Positions 10,570 to 19,897 are shown, counted from the stretch's first letter. The stretch is DNA of 44,296 nucleotides from Achromobacter denitrificans NBRC 15125 (GCF_001571365.1 NZ_BCTQ01000044.1:1-44296); one strand, 5' to 3'. The notes: generated from the sequence alone by a model not told the origin. Made by a program: numbers and translations.

Positions 10570-11475
10570 ATGGATCGCATCGACCTGTTCCGGGTCTACG
10601 CCCGCGTCGTCGAATGCGCGAATTTTTCCCGCGCCGCGGACACGCTGGCGCTGCCGCGCTCGACGGTGTCCGCCGCCGTCCAGGAGCTTGAGGGCCGGCT
10701 GGGCGCGAGGCTGCTGAACCGCACCACGCGCCAGGTCGCGCCGACGCAGGAAGGCGCGGCGTTCTATGAACGCTGCTTGCGCCTGATCGCCGACATGGAA
10801 GAGGCCGAGAATCTCTTCCGCCACGCCGCGGGCGGGCCGAGCGGCACCTTGCGCGTCGACGTGCCGGGGCGCGTGGGCCGCCTGATCGTCGCGCCGGCGC
10901 TGCCGGAGTTCCTGGAAGCGTATCCGCAGATCGACATCGCGCTCGGCGTCACCGACCGCGCCGTCAATCTCATCGAGGAAGGGGTGGACTGCGTGCTGCG
11001 GGTGGGCGCTCTGCCGGACTCCGGCCTGGTGGCGCGGCCCATCGGCATGTTGCCGCTCATCAACGTCGCCAGCCCGTCCTACCTGGCCCGCCACGGCGTG
11101 CCGGCAACGCCGGCGGACCTGGCGGGGCACGGTTGCGTCAACTATGCCTCGCCCACCACCGGACGGCCGGCGCCGTGGGAATGGCGGGAGGGCGGCGCGA
11201 CGCGCAGCCAGCCGCTGCGCGGTCGCGTCACGGTCAATAGCGCGGAGGCCTACATCGCGTGCTGCGTGGCCGGACTGGGCCTGATCCAGATCCCCGCCTA
11301 CGACGTGCAGGCGCAGATCGCCGCCGGCGAACTGGTGGAAGTGATGCCCGGCCATCGACCCGCGCCCATGCCGATGACCTTGCTTTACCCGCAACGGCGG
11401 CCGCCTTCGCGTCGCGTCCAGGTATTCGCCGACTGGCTGGAAGTGCTGCTGAAGCCGGCCTGCGGGCTGCGCTGA
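10570..11475 (+). CDS. LysR-family transcriptional regulator
   Basis: LysR-type regulator (301 residues). The N-terminal winged helix-turn-helix covers about residues 1-60 (NFSRAADTLALPRSTVSAAV as recognition region). A linker helix and a periplasmic-binding-protein-like effector domain follow. The chosen ATG at 10570 gives the standard MDRIDLFRVYARVVE start. An in-frame ATG at 10537 would add an atypical Arg/Pro-rich leader. The protein resembles the DsdC/AaeR-like group of regulators that control a neighbouring divergent oxidoreductase, here the SDR gene. The effector is unknown. Confidence 0.9.
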   Translation: MDRIDLFRVYARVVECANFSRAADTLALPRSTVSAAVQELEGRLGARLLNRTTRQVAPTQEGAAFYERCLRLIADMEEAENLFRHAAGGPSGTLRVDVPGRVGRLIVAPALPEFLEAYPQIDIALGVTDRAVNLIEEGVDCVLRVGALPDSGLVARPIGMLPLINVASPSYLARHGVPATPADLAGHGCVNYASPTTGRPAPWEWREGGATRSQPLRGRVTVNSAEAYIACCVAGLGLIQIPAYDVQAQIAAGELVEVMPGHRPAPMPMTLLYPQRRPPSRRVQVFADWLEVLLKPACGLR

Positions 11476-11524
11476 GCCGGCGCTGGCCGGGGCGGCCTTG
11501 AGGTTTGGCCCTCCATCGCTTACC

Positions 11525-11557
11525 ATTGCTAATAGTTCTTATTTATATTTAGCATTT
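11525..11557 (+). promoter_or_regulatory. AT-rich Fur-box-like sequence before the sigma gene
   Basis: A strikingly AT-rich block in GC-rich surroundings lies just upstream of the FecI-type sigma gene. It reads GCTAATAGTTCTTATTTAT (11528-11546) and continues TATTTAGCAT. Symmetry is partial: GCTAA near the left, TTAGC at the right. Position and composition fit iron repression by Fur, as is usual for fecI-type genes, but the match to the 19-base consensus is only moderate. Confidence 0.45.
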
Positions 11558-11584
11558 GCGTCCGCAATGGCGGGGTGGTGGGCA

Positions 11585-12088
11585 GTGACTGAGCAATCCT
11601 CTTCTTCGATCGTCGAAACGCTGTACTCCGACCATCACGGATGGCTGCAGGGGTGGCTGCGCCGCAAGCTGGGCAATGCCACCGAGGCCGCGGACCTCGC
11701 GCACGACACCTTCGTGCGTATCCTGGGCAGGCGCCAGCGGGACGCCATCCAGGAACCGCGGGCCTATCTCGCGACCATCGCCAACGGGCTGGTCGTGAGT
11801 CACTGGCGGCGGCGCACGCTGGAGCAGGCCTGGCTCGATGCGCTGAAGGCGCAGCCCGAGCCGCTGGCGCCCTCGCCCGAGGAACGGGCGCTCATACTCG
11901 AAACGCTGGAAGAGATCGCCCGCCTGATCGACGGACTGCCCGAGCGGGTCCGGGAAATATTCCTGTATTCGCAGATCGAGGGCTACACGTATACGCAGAT
12001 CGCCCAGAAGCTGGCGCTGAGCGTGAACGTCGTGCAGAAGGCGATGACGCGCGCCGTGGCGCACTGCTACAAGGCGCTCTATGCCTAG
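11585..12088 (+). CDS. FecI-type ECF sigma factor
   Basis: Extracytoplasmic-function sigma factor of the iron-starvation group (167 residues). Region 2 is seen as LYSDHHGWLQGWLRRKLG followed by EAADLAHDTFVRIL, close to the FecI pattern. Region 4 is LPERVREIFLYSQIEGYTYTQIA with the -35-binding helix ALSVNVVQKAMTRAVAHCY. The GTG at 11585 (VTEQSSSS) matches the usual FecI N-terminus. An ATG 18 bases earlier (11567) is also possible. The next gene encodes the FecR-type partner. The likely target is the TonB-dependent receptor gene at 13328, switched on when ferric siderophore binds the receptor. Confidence 0.9.
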   Translation: MTEQSSSSIVETLYSDHHGWLQGWLRRKLGNATEAADLAHDTFVRILGRRQRDAIQEPRAYLATIANGLVVSHWRRRTLEQAWLDALKAQPEPLAPSPEERALILETLEEIARLIDGLPERVREIFLYSQIEGYTYTQIAQKLALSVNVVQKAMTRAVAHCYKALYA

Positions 12089-12127
12089 GACCGCGGGTCA
12101 TTGCGCGCCGGCCGCGCGGGCGGCGGC

Positions 12128-13174
12128 GTGAGCGCCGCCTCCGTCCGTCCCCAGGCCGGCCCGGCCGCGGCCGGGCCTTCCATTCCCGAAGACGTGGTGG
12201 ATGCCGCCATCCAGTGGTATGTGCTGCTGGCGTCCGGCGCCGCGACCGCGCAGGACCACGCCGCGCTCGTTCGCTGGCGCGCGGAAAGCGCGACGCATGC
12301 CGCGGCCTGGTCGCGGTTCGAAGCCATGGGGGGCCGGCTGCAAGGCGGCGCGGCGCGCCAGGCGCCGGCGGCGGCGCACGCCGCGCTGACGCAAGCCGCG
12401 TCCGCCTCCGGCCGGCGGCGCGCGCTCAAGACGCTGGCCTGGGCCGGCCTGGGCGGTACGGCGTTCTATCTCGCGCAAGCGCAGCTGCCGTGGCGCGGCC
12501 AGCTCGCCGGCGCGCTGGCCGACCTGCGCACCGGCACGGGCGAACGCCGCAGCCTGGTCCTGGAAGACGGAACGCACCTGCAATTGAACACCGCGACGGC
12601 GGTCGACCTGCGGTTCAGCGCCGGCGAGCGGCGCATCGTGCTGCGCGAAGGGGAGATCCTGGTCGCCACCGCGGCCGACGCCCTGGGCCGTCCGCTGGTG
12701 GTCGAGAGCCCGGCGGGCACGCTCGTGCCGCTGGGCACGCGCTTCACCGTGCGCCATGTCGCCGACGAGGCGGATTGCAGTCCGACACGGCTGGCGGTCA
12801 TCGAGGGCGCCGTCCGCATCTACGCGGATGGCCGGCCCGACGGCGAGACCGCGCTGGTGATGGCGGGGCAGCAGGCGCGGTTCACGCGCAAGCGCATCCA
12901 CGCGCCCGCGCCGCTGGACGAGGCCGGCCATAGCTGGGTCGACGGCACGTTCAGCGCCGAGGGCATGCGGCTGGCGGATTTGCTGGCCGATCTGGGCCGT
13001 TACCGGCCGGGAAGGCTGCGATGCGTGCCTCAAGTGGCGGACCTCCGCATCACCGGCGCCTGGCCGCTGGACGGCCCGGACGCCACGGACCGCATCCTGG
13101 ATGCGCTGGCGCGCAGGCTGCCGGTGCGCGTCAGCCGCTATACGCGGTATTGGGTCACTGTCGGGCCGCGATGA
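12128..13174 (+). CDS. FecR-type anti-sigma factor/sensor
   Basis: Inner-membrane protein (348 residues) that relays receptor occupancy to the FecI-type sigma factor. The cytoplasmic DUF4880 domain (PEDVVDAAIQWYVLLASG; RWRAESATHAAAWSRFEAM) is followed by one membrane segment near residues 100-122 (LKTLAWAGLGGTAFYLAQA). The periplasmic FecR domain follows (LADLRTGTGERRSLVLEDG; VESPAGTLVPLGTRFTV) and then a C-terminal STN-like domain ending VTVGPR. The start is uncertain. The GTG at 12128 gives a typical N-terminus, while a TTG at 12101 is preceded by AGGA. The gene follows the sigma gene by 39 bases and belongs to the same operon. Confidence 0.88.
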   Translation: MSAASVRPQAGPAAAGPSIPEDVVDAAIQWYVLLASGAATAQDHAALVRWRAESATHAAAWSRFEAMGGRLQGGAARQAPAAAHAALTQAASASGRRRALKTLAWAGLGGTAFYLAQAQLPWRGQLAGALADLRTGTGERRSLVLEDGTHLQLNTATAVDLRFSAGERRIVLREGEILVATAADALGRPLVVESPAGTLVPLGTRFTVRHVADEADCSPTRLAVIEGAVRIYADGRPDGETALVMAGQQARFTRKRIHAPAPLDEAGHSWVDGTFSAEGMRLADLLADLGRYRPGRLRCVPQVADLRITGAWPLDGPDATDRILDALARRLPVRVSRYTRYWVTVGPR

Positions 13175-13327
13175 GCGGCGATGCCGGGCCTAAATATTCA
13201 GTAACAAAATAAGCGGCAGGTTTTTCGGTCTGCTGCGGCCTCCTCTGTGGAAGCCGAGCCTGACTGCGCCTCGCAAGGGATGTTCTGCGGTGCTTCTGAC
13301 CATCAACAAGCATCAAGGAATCCGTCC

Positions 13328-15766
13328 ATGGCCCTGGGTCACGCCTCGCCGCCGCCTCTCGTTCCGTTCGCCTCCGTCCTGCTGTGCGCCGCCCTGGGAT
13401 TGGCGGGCATGGCGGCGCCCGCGCCCGTCCATGCGCAGGCCGGCGAGGCCGCCGGGGCGCTGCGCCGTTTCGACATTCCGGCCGGCACGCTCGACCAGGC
13501 GCTGAGCCGCTACGGCCGTCAGGCCGGGGTGTCGATTTCCGTCAACGCGAGCCTGACCGCGGGCCTGCGCAGCGGCGGGCTGAGCGGCAGCCATACGGCG
13601 GCCGAGGCGCTGGATTTGCTGCTGGCGGGAACGGGCCTGCAAGCCGAGCGCGAGGGGCAGGGCGAGTACACGCTGCGCCGGATGCCGGCTGCGCCGAGCA
13701 CGGAAGGAAGCGTCGCCGCGCTGCCGGCCATCACCGTGACCGGCCGCGGAGCGGGCGAGCTGCCGCCGGCCTATGCCGGCGGCCAGGTGGCCACCGGCGG
13801 ACGCGTGGGGTTGCTGGGCGAGAAGGACTTCATGGAGACGCCTTTCAGCACCATTGTCTACACCGAAGACTACATCCAGGACATTCAGGCGCAGGACGTC
13901 TACCGCGTGATCGGCCTGACCGATCCTTCCGTCTACCTCAACGGCAGCACGGGGATGATCACGGAGTACTTCAATCTGCGCGGCTTCGGCGTTTCGGCCA
14001 ACGACATCGCCTACAACGGGCTCTACGGCATGATCCCGTACTACCGCGCGACGGCCGAACTGGCCGAGCGCGTCGAAGTGCTCAAAGGACCTTCCGCGCT
14101 GCTGAACGGCATGCCGCCGGGCGGGTCGGTCGGCGGCAGCGTCAACGTCGTGCCCAAGCGGGCCGGCGACAAACCGCTGGCGCGCGTCACCGGCACCTAC
14201 GCCTCCGATTCGCAATTCGGCGTGCACGTGGACGTGGGGCAGCGCTTCGGCGACGAGAAACTGTTCGGCATCCGCTTCAACGGCGTCTACCGGGACGGCG
14301 ACACCAGCGTGAACGACCAGTCGAAGCGGACCAAGCTTGCCGCGTTGGGCCTGGACTGGAGAACGCAGCGCGTCAGGCTGTCCGCCGATTTCTACACCAG
14401 CGAAGACCACTTGAACGGCCTGAACCGCGGCGTCTCCCTCGCGCCCGGCCTGGGCGTGCCCAGGCCGCCCAAGGCCGACACCTTGCTGGCCCCCGACTGG
14501 ACCTTCACCAATACCAAGGACGACGCCATCATGTTGCGCGGCGAGGTGGACATCGCCGATAACCTCACCGCCTACGCCGCCTGGGGGCACAGCGAAACCG
14601 ATTTCCAGTCGTTGGCTTCTTCGACCAACACCATCTTCAACGAGCGCGGCGACTACCGCAACAACTTCTCCTTCCAGCGCATCCAGCTTTCCAAGAATTC
14701 CGCGGAGATCGGCACCCGGGCGCGCTTCAGGACGCTGGGCGTGGGCCACGAACTGGCGTTGACCGGCACCTACTACCAGCACGACTACAAATTCGGCTTC
14801 CAGCGCAACATGCTGGCGAAGGACTGGGTCACCAACATCTACGACCCGGTCTGGGGACCCGCCGTGGACACCAGCTTCCGGCATGCCACCCTGCCCAAGA
14901 CGGCCGAACTGCGCACCACCAGCTACGGCATTGCCGATACCTTGTCGTTCGCCGACGACCGGGTCCTGTTCACCGCGGGCGTGCGTCGCCAGAACGTGGT
15001 CAGCGACACGTTCAACCCGGCAACCGGCGAGCGGACGGCGCGCTACGACGCCGGCGCCAACACGCCCGCGTTCGCGCTGCTCGTCAAGGCCACCGACCGG
15101 CTTTCGCTCTACGGCAACTACATCGAAGGCCTGAGCCAGGGCGCGACCGCGCCCGTGACCGCGGTCAACGCGGGCCAGGTCTTCCCGCCCTACAAGACCA
15201 AGCAGCGCGAGGTCGGCTTCAAGGTCGACCTGGGCAGCTTCGCCGGCACCGTCAGCGCATTCCAGATCGAACGGCCCAGCGCCTATACGGATCCGTTCAC
15301 CAATGTGTATTCCTTCGGCGGAGAGCAGCGCAACCGCGGACTGGAATTCGGCTTCTTCGGGGAACTGATGCCCGAACTGCGGCTGCTGGGCGGCGTTTCC
15401 TATACGCAGGCCAAGCTGACCAAGACGGCCGGCGGCGTGAACCAGGGGCTTTCGGCCACCGGCGTGCCCGCCTGGCAGGGCAAGCTGGGCGTGGAGTGGG
15501 ACGTGCCCGCGCTGCAGGGCCTGACGCTCACCGGCAACGTCGTTTCGATGTCCAAGCAGTACGTGAGCGCCGACAACGCGCTGTCGGTGCCGGGCCGCAC
15601 CGTCTACGACGTCGGCGCGCGCTATCGCGCGACGGTCGCCGATCATCCGGTCACGCTGCGGGCCAACGTGCTGAACCTGACCAACAAGGCGTACTGGGCC
15701 GGCGGCCTCGGCAACGGCCTGGGCGCGCCGCGCACGTTCCTGCTGTCCGCCAGCGTCGAATTCTGA
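13328..15766 (+). CDS. TonB-dependent ferric-siderophore receptor with signalling domain
   Basis: Outer-membrane siderophore transducer (812 residues). The signal peptide ends near residue 36 (PVHAQ). The N-terminal STN signalling domain covers about residues 45-118 (RRFDIPAGTLDQALSRYGRQ). A TonB-box-like ITVTG lies at about 135-139, then the plug domain (LRGFGVSANDIAYNG; RVEVLKGPSALLNGMPPGG) and a 22-strand barrel ending in the terminal Phe of LSASVEF. The form resembles ferrichrome/hydroxamate-type receptors, but the ligand cannot be fixed. The ATG at 13328 has AAGGA upstream. The STN domain plus the adjacent FecI/FecR pair indicate cell-surface signalling. About 150 bases separate it from the anti-sigma gene, room for a sigma-dependent promoter. 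Confidence 0.93.
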   Translation: MALGHASPPPLVPFASVLLCAALGLAGMAAPAPVHAQAGEAAGALRRFDIPAGTLDQALSRYGRQAGVSISVNASLTAGLRSGGLSGSHTAAEALDLLLAGTGLQAEREGQGEYTLRRMPAAPSTEGSVAALPAITVTGRGAGELPPAYAGGQVATGGRVGLLGEKDFMETPFSTIVYTEDYIQDIQAQDVYRVIGLTDPSVYLNGSTGMITEYFNLRGFGVSANDIAYNGLYGMIPYYRATAELAERVEVLKGPSALLNGMPPGGSVGGSVNVVPKRAGDKPLARVTGTYASDSQFGVHVDVGQRFGDEKLFGIRFNGVYRDGDTSVNDQSKRTKLAALGLDWRTQRVRLSADFYTSEDHLNGLNRGVSLAPGLGVPRPPKADTLLAPDWTFTNTKDDAIMLRGEVDIADNLTAYAAWGHSETDFQSLASSTNTIFNERGDYRNNFSFQRIQLSKNSAEIGTRARFRTLGVGHELALTGTYYQHDYKFGFQRNMLAKDWVTNIYDPVWGPAVDTSFRHATLPKTAELRTTSYGIADTLSFADDRVLFTAGVRRQNVVSDTFNPATGERTARYDAGANTPAFALLVKATDRLSLYGNYIEGLSQGATAPVTAVNAGQVFPPYKTKQREVGFKVDLGSFAGTVSAFQIERPSAYTDPFTNVYSFGGEQRNRGLEFGFFGELMPELRLLGGVSYTQAKLTKTAGGVNQGLSATGVPAWQGKLGVEWDVPALQGLTLTGNVVSMSKQYVSADNALSVPGRTVYDVGARYRATVADHPVTLRANVLNLTNKAYWAGGLGNGLGAPRTFLLSASVEF

Positions 15767-15790
15767 TCCTTTCCCTCTCTGGAGACTTGA

Positions 15791-16519
15791 ATGAAGAAAA
15801 CCCTCATCCTGCTGGCCGCCGCCCTGGGCCTGGCCTCGACGGCGCACGCGCACCAGGCCTGGCTGGAACAGGCCGACGGCAAGGCCGCGGTACTGCGCTT
15901 CGGCGAGTTCGCCGAGAACCTGCGCGAAACCTCGCCCGGCCTGCTGGACCATTTCGGCAAACCGGCGGCCACGCTGATCTCCGCCAAGGGCGAATCGCCG
16001 CTGACCATCACCAAGCGCGCCGACGGCTTCGGGCTGTCGTCGGGCGCGGCGCCGGGCCAGAGCATCGCCGTCGAGGATCCCGTGTTCCCGCTGCGCACCT
16101 TCAAGCAGGGCGACAAGGACATCACCAGCTGGGTCTGGCCGGCGGCCCGCTACGTCACCGGCTTCGCCGCGCAGCAGCCGAAGCTCGCGCTGGACCTGGT
16201 GCCCACCGGCACGGCCGGCGAGTTCCAGGTCCTGCTCAAGGGCCAGCCGCTGCCCAAGGCCAAGGTCGCCATCGCCGTGCAGTCCGGCTGGGGCAAGGAG
16301 GCCCATGCCGACGAGCAGGGCAAGGTCCGCTTCGACCTGCCGTGGAAGGGGCAATACGTCATCGAGACCAGCCACATCGACCGCAACCCGGGCGAACGCG
16401 CGGGCGCTTCCGGCGCCGAGAAATATGACGGCATCAACTACGTGACCACGCTGAGCTTCGTCAAGGCCGACGGCGCGGCGCCGTTCCCCGCCGGCCCCGC
16501 GGCCGCGCCCGCCAAGTAG
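15791..16519 (+). CDS. DUF4198-family periplasmic protein
   Basis: Exported protein of 242 residues with a clear signal peptide (MKKTLILLAAALGLASTAHA). The mature part starts HQAWLEQADGKAAVLRFGE, typical of DUF4198 proteins, which often accompany TonB receptors and metal-uptake genes. The C-terminal half includes a carboxypeptidase-regulatory-like beta-sandwich pattern (LLKGQPLPKAKVAIAVQSG; ADEQGKVRFDLPWKGQYVIE). The tail is Ala/Pro-rich. The start has GGAGA at good spacing and lies 24 bases after the receptor gene. A role in handling metal or siderophore in the periplasm is inferred from context. Confidence 0.85.
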   Translation: MKKTLILLAAALGLASTAHAHQAWLEQADGKAAVLRFGEFAENLRETSPGLLDHFGKPAATLISAKGESPLTITKRADGFGLSSGAAPGQSIAVEDPVFPLRTFKQGDKDITSWVWPAARYVTGFAAQQPKLALDLVPTGTAGEFQVLLKGQPLPKAKVAIAVQSGWGKEAHADEQGKVRFDLPWKGQYVIETSHIDRNPGERAGASGAEKYDGINYVTTLSFVKADGAAPFPAGPAAAPAK

Positions 16520-16531
16520 GAGGCCGAGCGC

Positions 16532-16801
16532 GTGGCAGCCGGCCGCCCAATCCCTTTCCCCTTGATCTCCCGGATCGCGGCGGCCCTTTGCGGCGGATAC
16601 GCGCTCGCGGCGCTGGCCTCCGTCGCCGCGCTGGCGCTGCCGCTGGCGCGCACCGAGGCCGTCTTCACCGGCATGATGGCCAGTTTCCTCGTGTATGCGG
16701 GCGCGGTGGTCTGGGTGTTCGCGGTGCGTTCCGCGCGGCGCGCCTGGATCGGGCTGGCGGTGGCGGCGATGCCGCTGCTGGCGGCCGCCTGGCTTGCCTG
16801 A
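16532..16801 (+). CDS. DUF3649-like small membrane protein
   Basis: An 89-residue protein with three hydrophobic segments (about residues 12-35, 44-62 and 69-88). It fits the small DUF3649 iron-uptake-associated family, which usually lies beside PepSY membrane proteins. The GTG start at 16532 is supported by AGGAGG nine bases upstream. It sits 12 bases after the DUF4198 gene and 11 before the PepSY gene, so the three probably form one transcript with the receptor. Its molecular role is unknown. I assign the family from length, topology and context, not from a unique motif. Confidence 0.78.
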   Translation: MAAGRPIPFPLISRIAAALCGGYALAALASVAALALPLARTEAVFTGMMASFLVYAGAVVWVFAVRSARRAWIGLAVAAMPLLAAAWLA

Positions 16802-16812
16802 GGCGGCCCGCC

Positions 16813-18426
16813 ATGAACTCCCCACGCAAGCCGGCGGGCAAGGCGCGCGGCATCCGCCAGACCATGTCCGAGCTGCACATCTGGACCGGCCTGCTCGCGG
16901 GCTGGCTGCTCTATGCCATGTTCCTCACCGGCACGGTGAGCTATTTCCGCGACGAACTGTCGGCCTGGATGCGGCCCGAACTGCCCGCCGCGCAACAGCG
17001 CCCGGACCCGGCCGAGGTCGCGCAGCGCATGATCGACGCCCTGGGCGAACGGCACGCGCCGGGCTCGGCGCAGTGGAGCATCGGGTTGCCCACCGCGCGC
17101 AATCCCGCGGCCTCGGCCTTCTGGCGAGGCGGCCCGCGCTTCAAGAGCGGCGTCTTCGATGCGGCCACCGGCAACGAGCTGTCGGCGCGCGACACCCGCG
17201 GCGGCGATTTCTTCTACACCTTCCATTTCAATCTGCACTACATCCCGACGCTGGCGGGGCGATGGATCGTCGGCCTGTGCGCCATGTTCATGCTGGTGGC
17301 GATCGTCAGCGGCGTGATCACGCACAAGAAGATCTTCGCGGACTTCTTCACCTTCCGCCGGGGCAAGGGCCAGCGCTCGTGGCTGGACGCGCACGCGGCC
17401 CTGTCGGTGCTGGGCCTGCCGTTCCATTTCATGATCACCTACAGCGGGCTGGTGATGCTGGTGCTGCTCTATATGCCCTGGGGCGCGGACGCGGCCTTCA
17501 AGACGCCGCCCGAGCGCCAGGCGCTTTTCGCGCAGATGAGCGCGCTGGTGCCGGCCGGGCCGCCCTCGGGCACCCGCGTGCCGCTGGCCCCGGTCGGAGA
17601 CATGTTCGGGCAGGCCGAAACGCGCTGGGGCAAGGGCCAGGTGGGCCGCGTGACGGTCAACAATCCGGGCGATGCGGCGGCGCGGGTGGTGATGGTGCGG
17701 GGCGAAGACGGGCGCGTGTCCGTCAGTCCGCGCTACCTGGTGTTCGACGGCACGAACGGGCGGCTGCTCCAGGAGCAGGACGCAGTCGGCCCGGCGGCGG
17801 AGACGCGCGGCGTCCTCTACGCGCTGCACCTCGGGCGGTTCGGCGACACCGTGCTGCGGTGGCTCTACTTCCTGGTGAGCCTGGCGGGCACGGCCATGGT
17901 GGGGACCGGCCTGGTGCTCTGGACAGTGAAGCGCAGGGCGAAGCTGCCGGACCCCGGGCGGCCGTATTTCGGCTTTCGCCTGGTGGAGCGGCTCAACATC
18001 GCGGCGATCGCCGGACTGTCCGTCGCCATGGCCGCGTTCCTGTGGGGCAACCGGCTGTTGCCGCGCGGCGTGCCCGCCAGGGCGGACTGGGAGATCCACC
18101 TATTCTTCATCGCCTGGGCGCTGGCGGCCGCCTACACCGCGGCGCGGCCGCCCAAGCGCGCCTGGGTGGAGCTGCTGTGGCTGGCGTGCGCCCTGCTGGC
18201 GCTGCTCCCCGTGCTGAATGCCCTCGTCACGCCGCGCGGCCCGTGGCGCAGCCTGGCGCAAGGAGACTGGGTCTACGCGGGCATGGACCTGACGCTGTGG
18301 GCGCTGGCCATGCTCCACGCGGCGCTGGCCTGGCGGACTGCCCGCCACAAGCCCCGGGGTTCGCCCAGAGGCGAGCCGGCGAGGGCGCGCGCCGCCGCGC
18401 GAGACGCCGGCGAACCGGCGGCGTGA
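16813..18426 (+). CDS. PepSY-domain inner-membrane protein, putative ferric-siderophore reductase
   Basis: Membrane protein of 537 residues with PepSY-associated helices. The N-terminus ELHIWTGLLAGWLLYAMFLTG is the standard first helix. FHFNLHYIPTLAGRWIVG and later LHLGRFGDTVLRWLYFLVSL carry conserved His residues that could bind haem or metal. A large periplasmic PepSY region lies between the second and later helices, and four or five more helices complete the C-terminus. The start at 16813 gives MNSPRKPAGKARGIRQTM. Related proteins (FoxB/FegB-like) act in reductive iron release from siderophores. That role here is inferred from the linked receptor operon. The tail is Arg/Ala-rich. Confidence 0.85.
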   Translation: MNSPRKPAGKARGIRQTMSELHIWTGLLAGWLLYAMFLTGTVSYFRDELSAWMRPELPAAQQRPDPAEVAQRMIDALGERHAPGSAQWSIGLPTARNPAASAFWRGGPRFKSGVFDAATGNELSARDTRGGDFFYTFHFNLHYIPTLAGRWIVGLCAMFMLVAIVSGVITHKKIFADFFTFRRGKGQRSWLDAHAALSVLGLPFHFMITYSGLVMLVLLYMPWGADAAFKTPPERQALFAQMSALVPAGPPSGTRVPLAPVGDMFGQAETRWGKGQVGRVTVNNPGDAAARVVMVRGEDGRVSVSPRYLVFDGTNGRLLQEQDAVGPAAETRGVLYALHLGRFGDTVLRWLYFLVSLAGTAMVGTGLVLWTVKRRAKLPDPGRPYFGFRLVERLNIAAIAGLSVAMAAFLWGNRLLPRGVPARADWEIHLFFIAWALAAAYTAARPPKRAWVELLWLACALLALLPVLNALVTPRGPWRSLAQGDWVYAGMDLTLWALAMLHAALAWRTARHKPRGSPRGEPARARAAARDAGEPAA

Positions 18427-18457
18427 CCGGGCAAGGGCCGGCGCGGCGGCGGATCGG

Positions 18458-19876
18458 CTATAGCCCGATCGTCGCGAGGTCGGGCCGCCGCAGGTGCCAG
18501 TCGGTGGCCGCCTGGAACGCCATGCCGAGCCGGCCCAACGCGGCTTCCCCTTCGGGCCCGCCCAGCAGTTGCACGCCGATGGGCAGGCCGTCCGCGGTGA
18601 AGCCGGCGGGCAGGGCCAGGCCCGAGGCGTTGACGTAGTTGCCCGGCCGGGTGAATGCCGCCAGCGGCGTGGCGTTCTCGTCCACTTCCTCCAGCGGGCA
18701 GGCGGCAAACGGCAGGCAGGGCGCCAGCACGGCGTCGAAATCGCGCATCCAGTTCCGCCATGCCGCGCAGGCGGCGGCATGGGCCTGCAATGCCCGGATG
18801 TAATCGGCGGCCGTCACCTGCTTGCCGCCCAGCACGCGGGCGCGCACGTAGCGGCCCAGGGGCAGCGCGTCGTCTTCGATGTAGTCGCGGTGCTGCGCAT
18901 AGGCTTCGGCCGCGATGATCAGGCCGTTGCGCAGCATCATGTCGTGGAAGTCGAAGGGGAAGGGCGCTTCCACGAATTCCGCGCCCAGCGCCGCCAGCAC
19001 GCGCTGCGCGTCGTCCAGCGCGCCCTGCACCGCGTCGTCGACGGCGATGGGATATTGCGCCGCCGGCATGACGGCGATGCGCGTGCCGAGCAGCGGCTTC
19101 GCGCCCGCGAGCGGTTCGCGGAAGCGGTAGGCGGGCACGCCCCGCGTGACGGGGTCGAGCGGATCGGCGCCGGACAGGGCCTCGGTCAGCAGCAGCGAGT
19201 CGCGCGTGTCGCGGGTGAGCGGGCCGATGGAATCCAGCGTGTGCGACAGCGCCACCGAGCCGTGCAGGCTGATGAGGCCGCGCGTGGTCTTCAGGCCGGT
19301 GATGCCGTTGAGCGCGGCGGGAATGCGCACCGAGCCGCCGGTGTCCGAGCCCAGCGCGGCGGGCGCGAGGCCCGCGGCGACGGCCACGCCGGAACCGCTG
19401 GACGAGCCGCCCGGGATGCGGGCGCGAACCAGGTCCCAGGGATTGCGCGGCGTTCCCATCACGGGATTCGTGCCCCAGCCGCCGAAGGCGAACTCCACCA
19501 TGTGCGTCTTGCCGAGCACCACCATGCCGGCGTCGAGCAGCCGGGTGACGGCGGTGGCGGTGAGCGTACTGCGGCGCTGCCGCCAGGCTTGCGAGCCGGC
19601 AGTGGTGACCTGGCCCTGGATGTCGCACAGGTCCTTCACGGCCACGGGCAGGCCGTCCAGGGGGCCGAGCAGGCCGTAGCCCGCGCGTCGGCGCGCGTCG
19701 GCGGCCTCGGCCAGTTTCAGCGCGCCGTCGTGGTCGACGCTGACGTAGGCGCCCAGGGCGGGATTGGCCCGGTCGATGCGGTCCAGGTAGTGTCGCGCCA
19801 GTTCCACCGAGCTGTAGCGGCCGGCGGCCAGGCCTTGCGCCAGCTCGCCCAGGGTGGCAAATGCGATGTCAGACAT
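18458..19876 (-). CDS. Amidase, amidase-signature family
   Basis: Amide hydrolase of 472 residues using the Ser-cisSer-Lys triad. Lys81 lies in LPVAVKDLCDI, the cis-Ser in PGGSSSGSG (about 158-159), and the nucleophile is Ser182 in GSDTGGSVR. All three are intact. The start at 19876 has GAGGAAAA just upstream. The closest functional types include AtzF/allophanate-like and aryl-amidase groups, but the substrate is not deducible. It is downstream of, and codirectional with, a LIV-type binding-protein gene, with a strong hairpin between them. This suggests that the transporter imports an amide or related nitrogen compound that this enzyme hydrolyses. The gene is convergent with the PepSY gene. 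Confidence 0.92.
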   Translation of the reverse strand: MSDIAFATLGELAQGLAAGRYSSVELARHYLDRIDRANPALGAYVSVDHDGALKLAEAADARRRAGYGLLGPLDGLPVAVKDLCDIQGQVTTAGSQAWRQRRSTLTATAVTRLLDAGMVVLGKTHMVEFAFGGWGTNPVMGTPRNPWDLVRARIPGGSSSGSGVAVAAGLAPAALGSDTGGSVRIPAALNGITGLKTTRGLISLHGSVALSHTLDSIGPLTRDTRDSLLLTEALSGADPLDPVTRGVPAYRFREPLAGAKPLLGTRIAVMPAAQYPIAVDDAVQGALDDAQRVLAALGAEFVEAPFPFDFHDMMLRNGLIIAAEAYAQHRDYIEDDALPLGRYVRARVLGGKQVTAADYIRALQAHAAACAAWRNWMRDFDAVLAPCLPFAACPLEEVDENATPLAAFTRPGNYVNASGLALPAGFTADGLPIGVQLLGGPEGEAALGRLGMAFQAATDWHLRRPDLATIGL

Positions 19877-19897
19877 GTTTTCCTCGGGTGATGTCCG

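Noticed and set aside
13313..16825. Open frame of about 1170 codons on the minus strand across the receptor and DUF4198 genes
   Set aside because: It spans several well-supported plus-strand genes and an intergenic gap, has no recognisable domain, and shows shadow-type composition.
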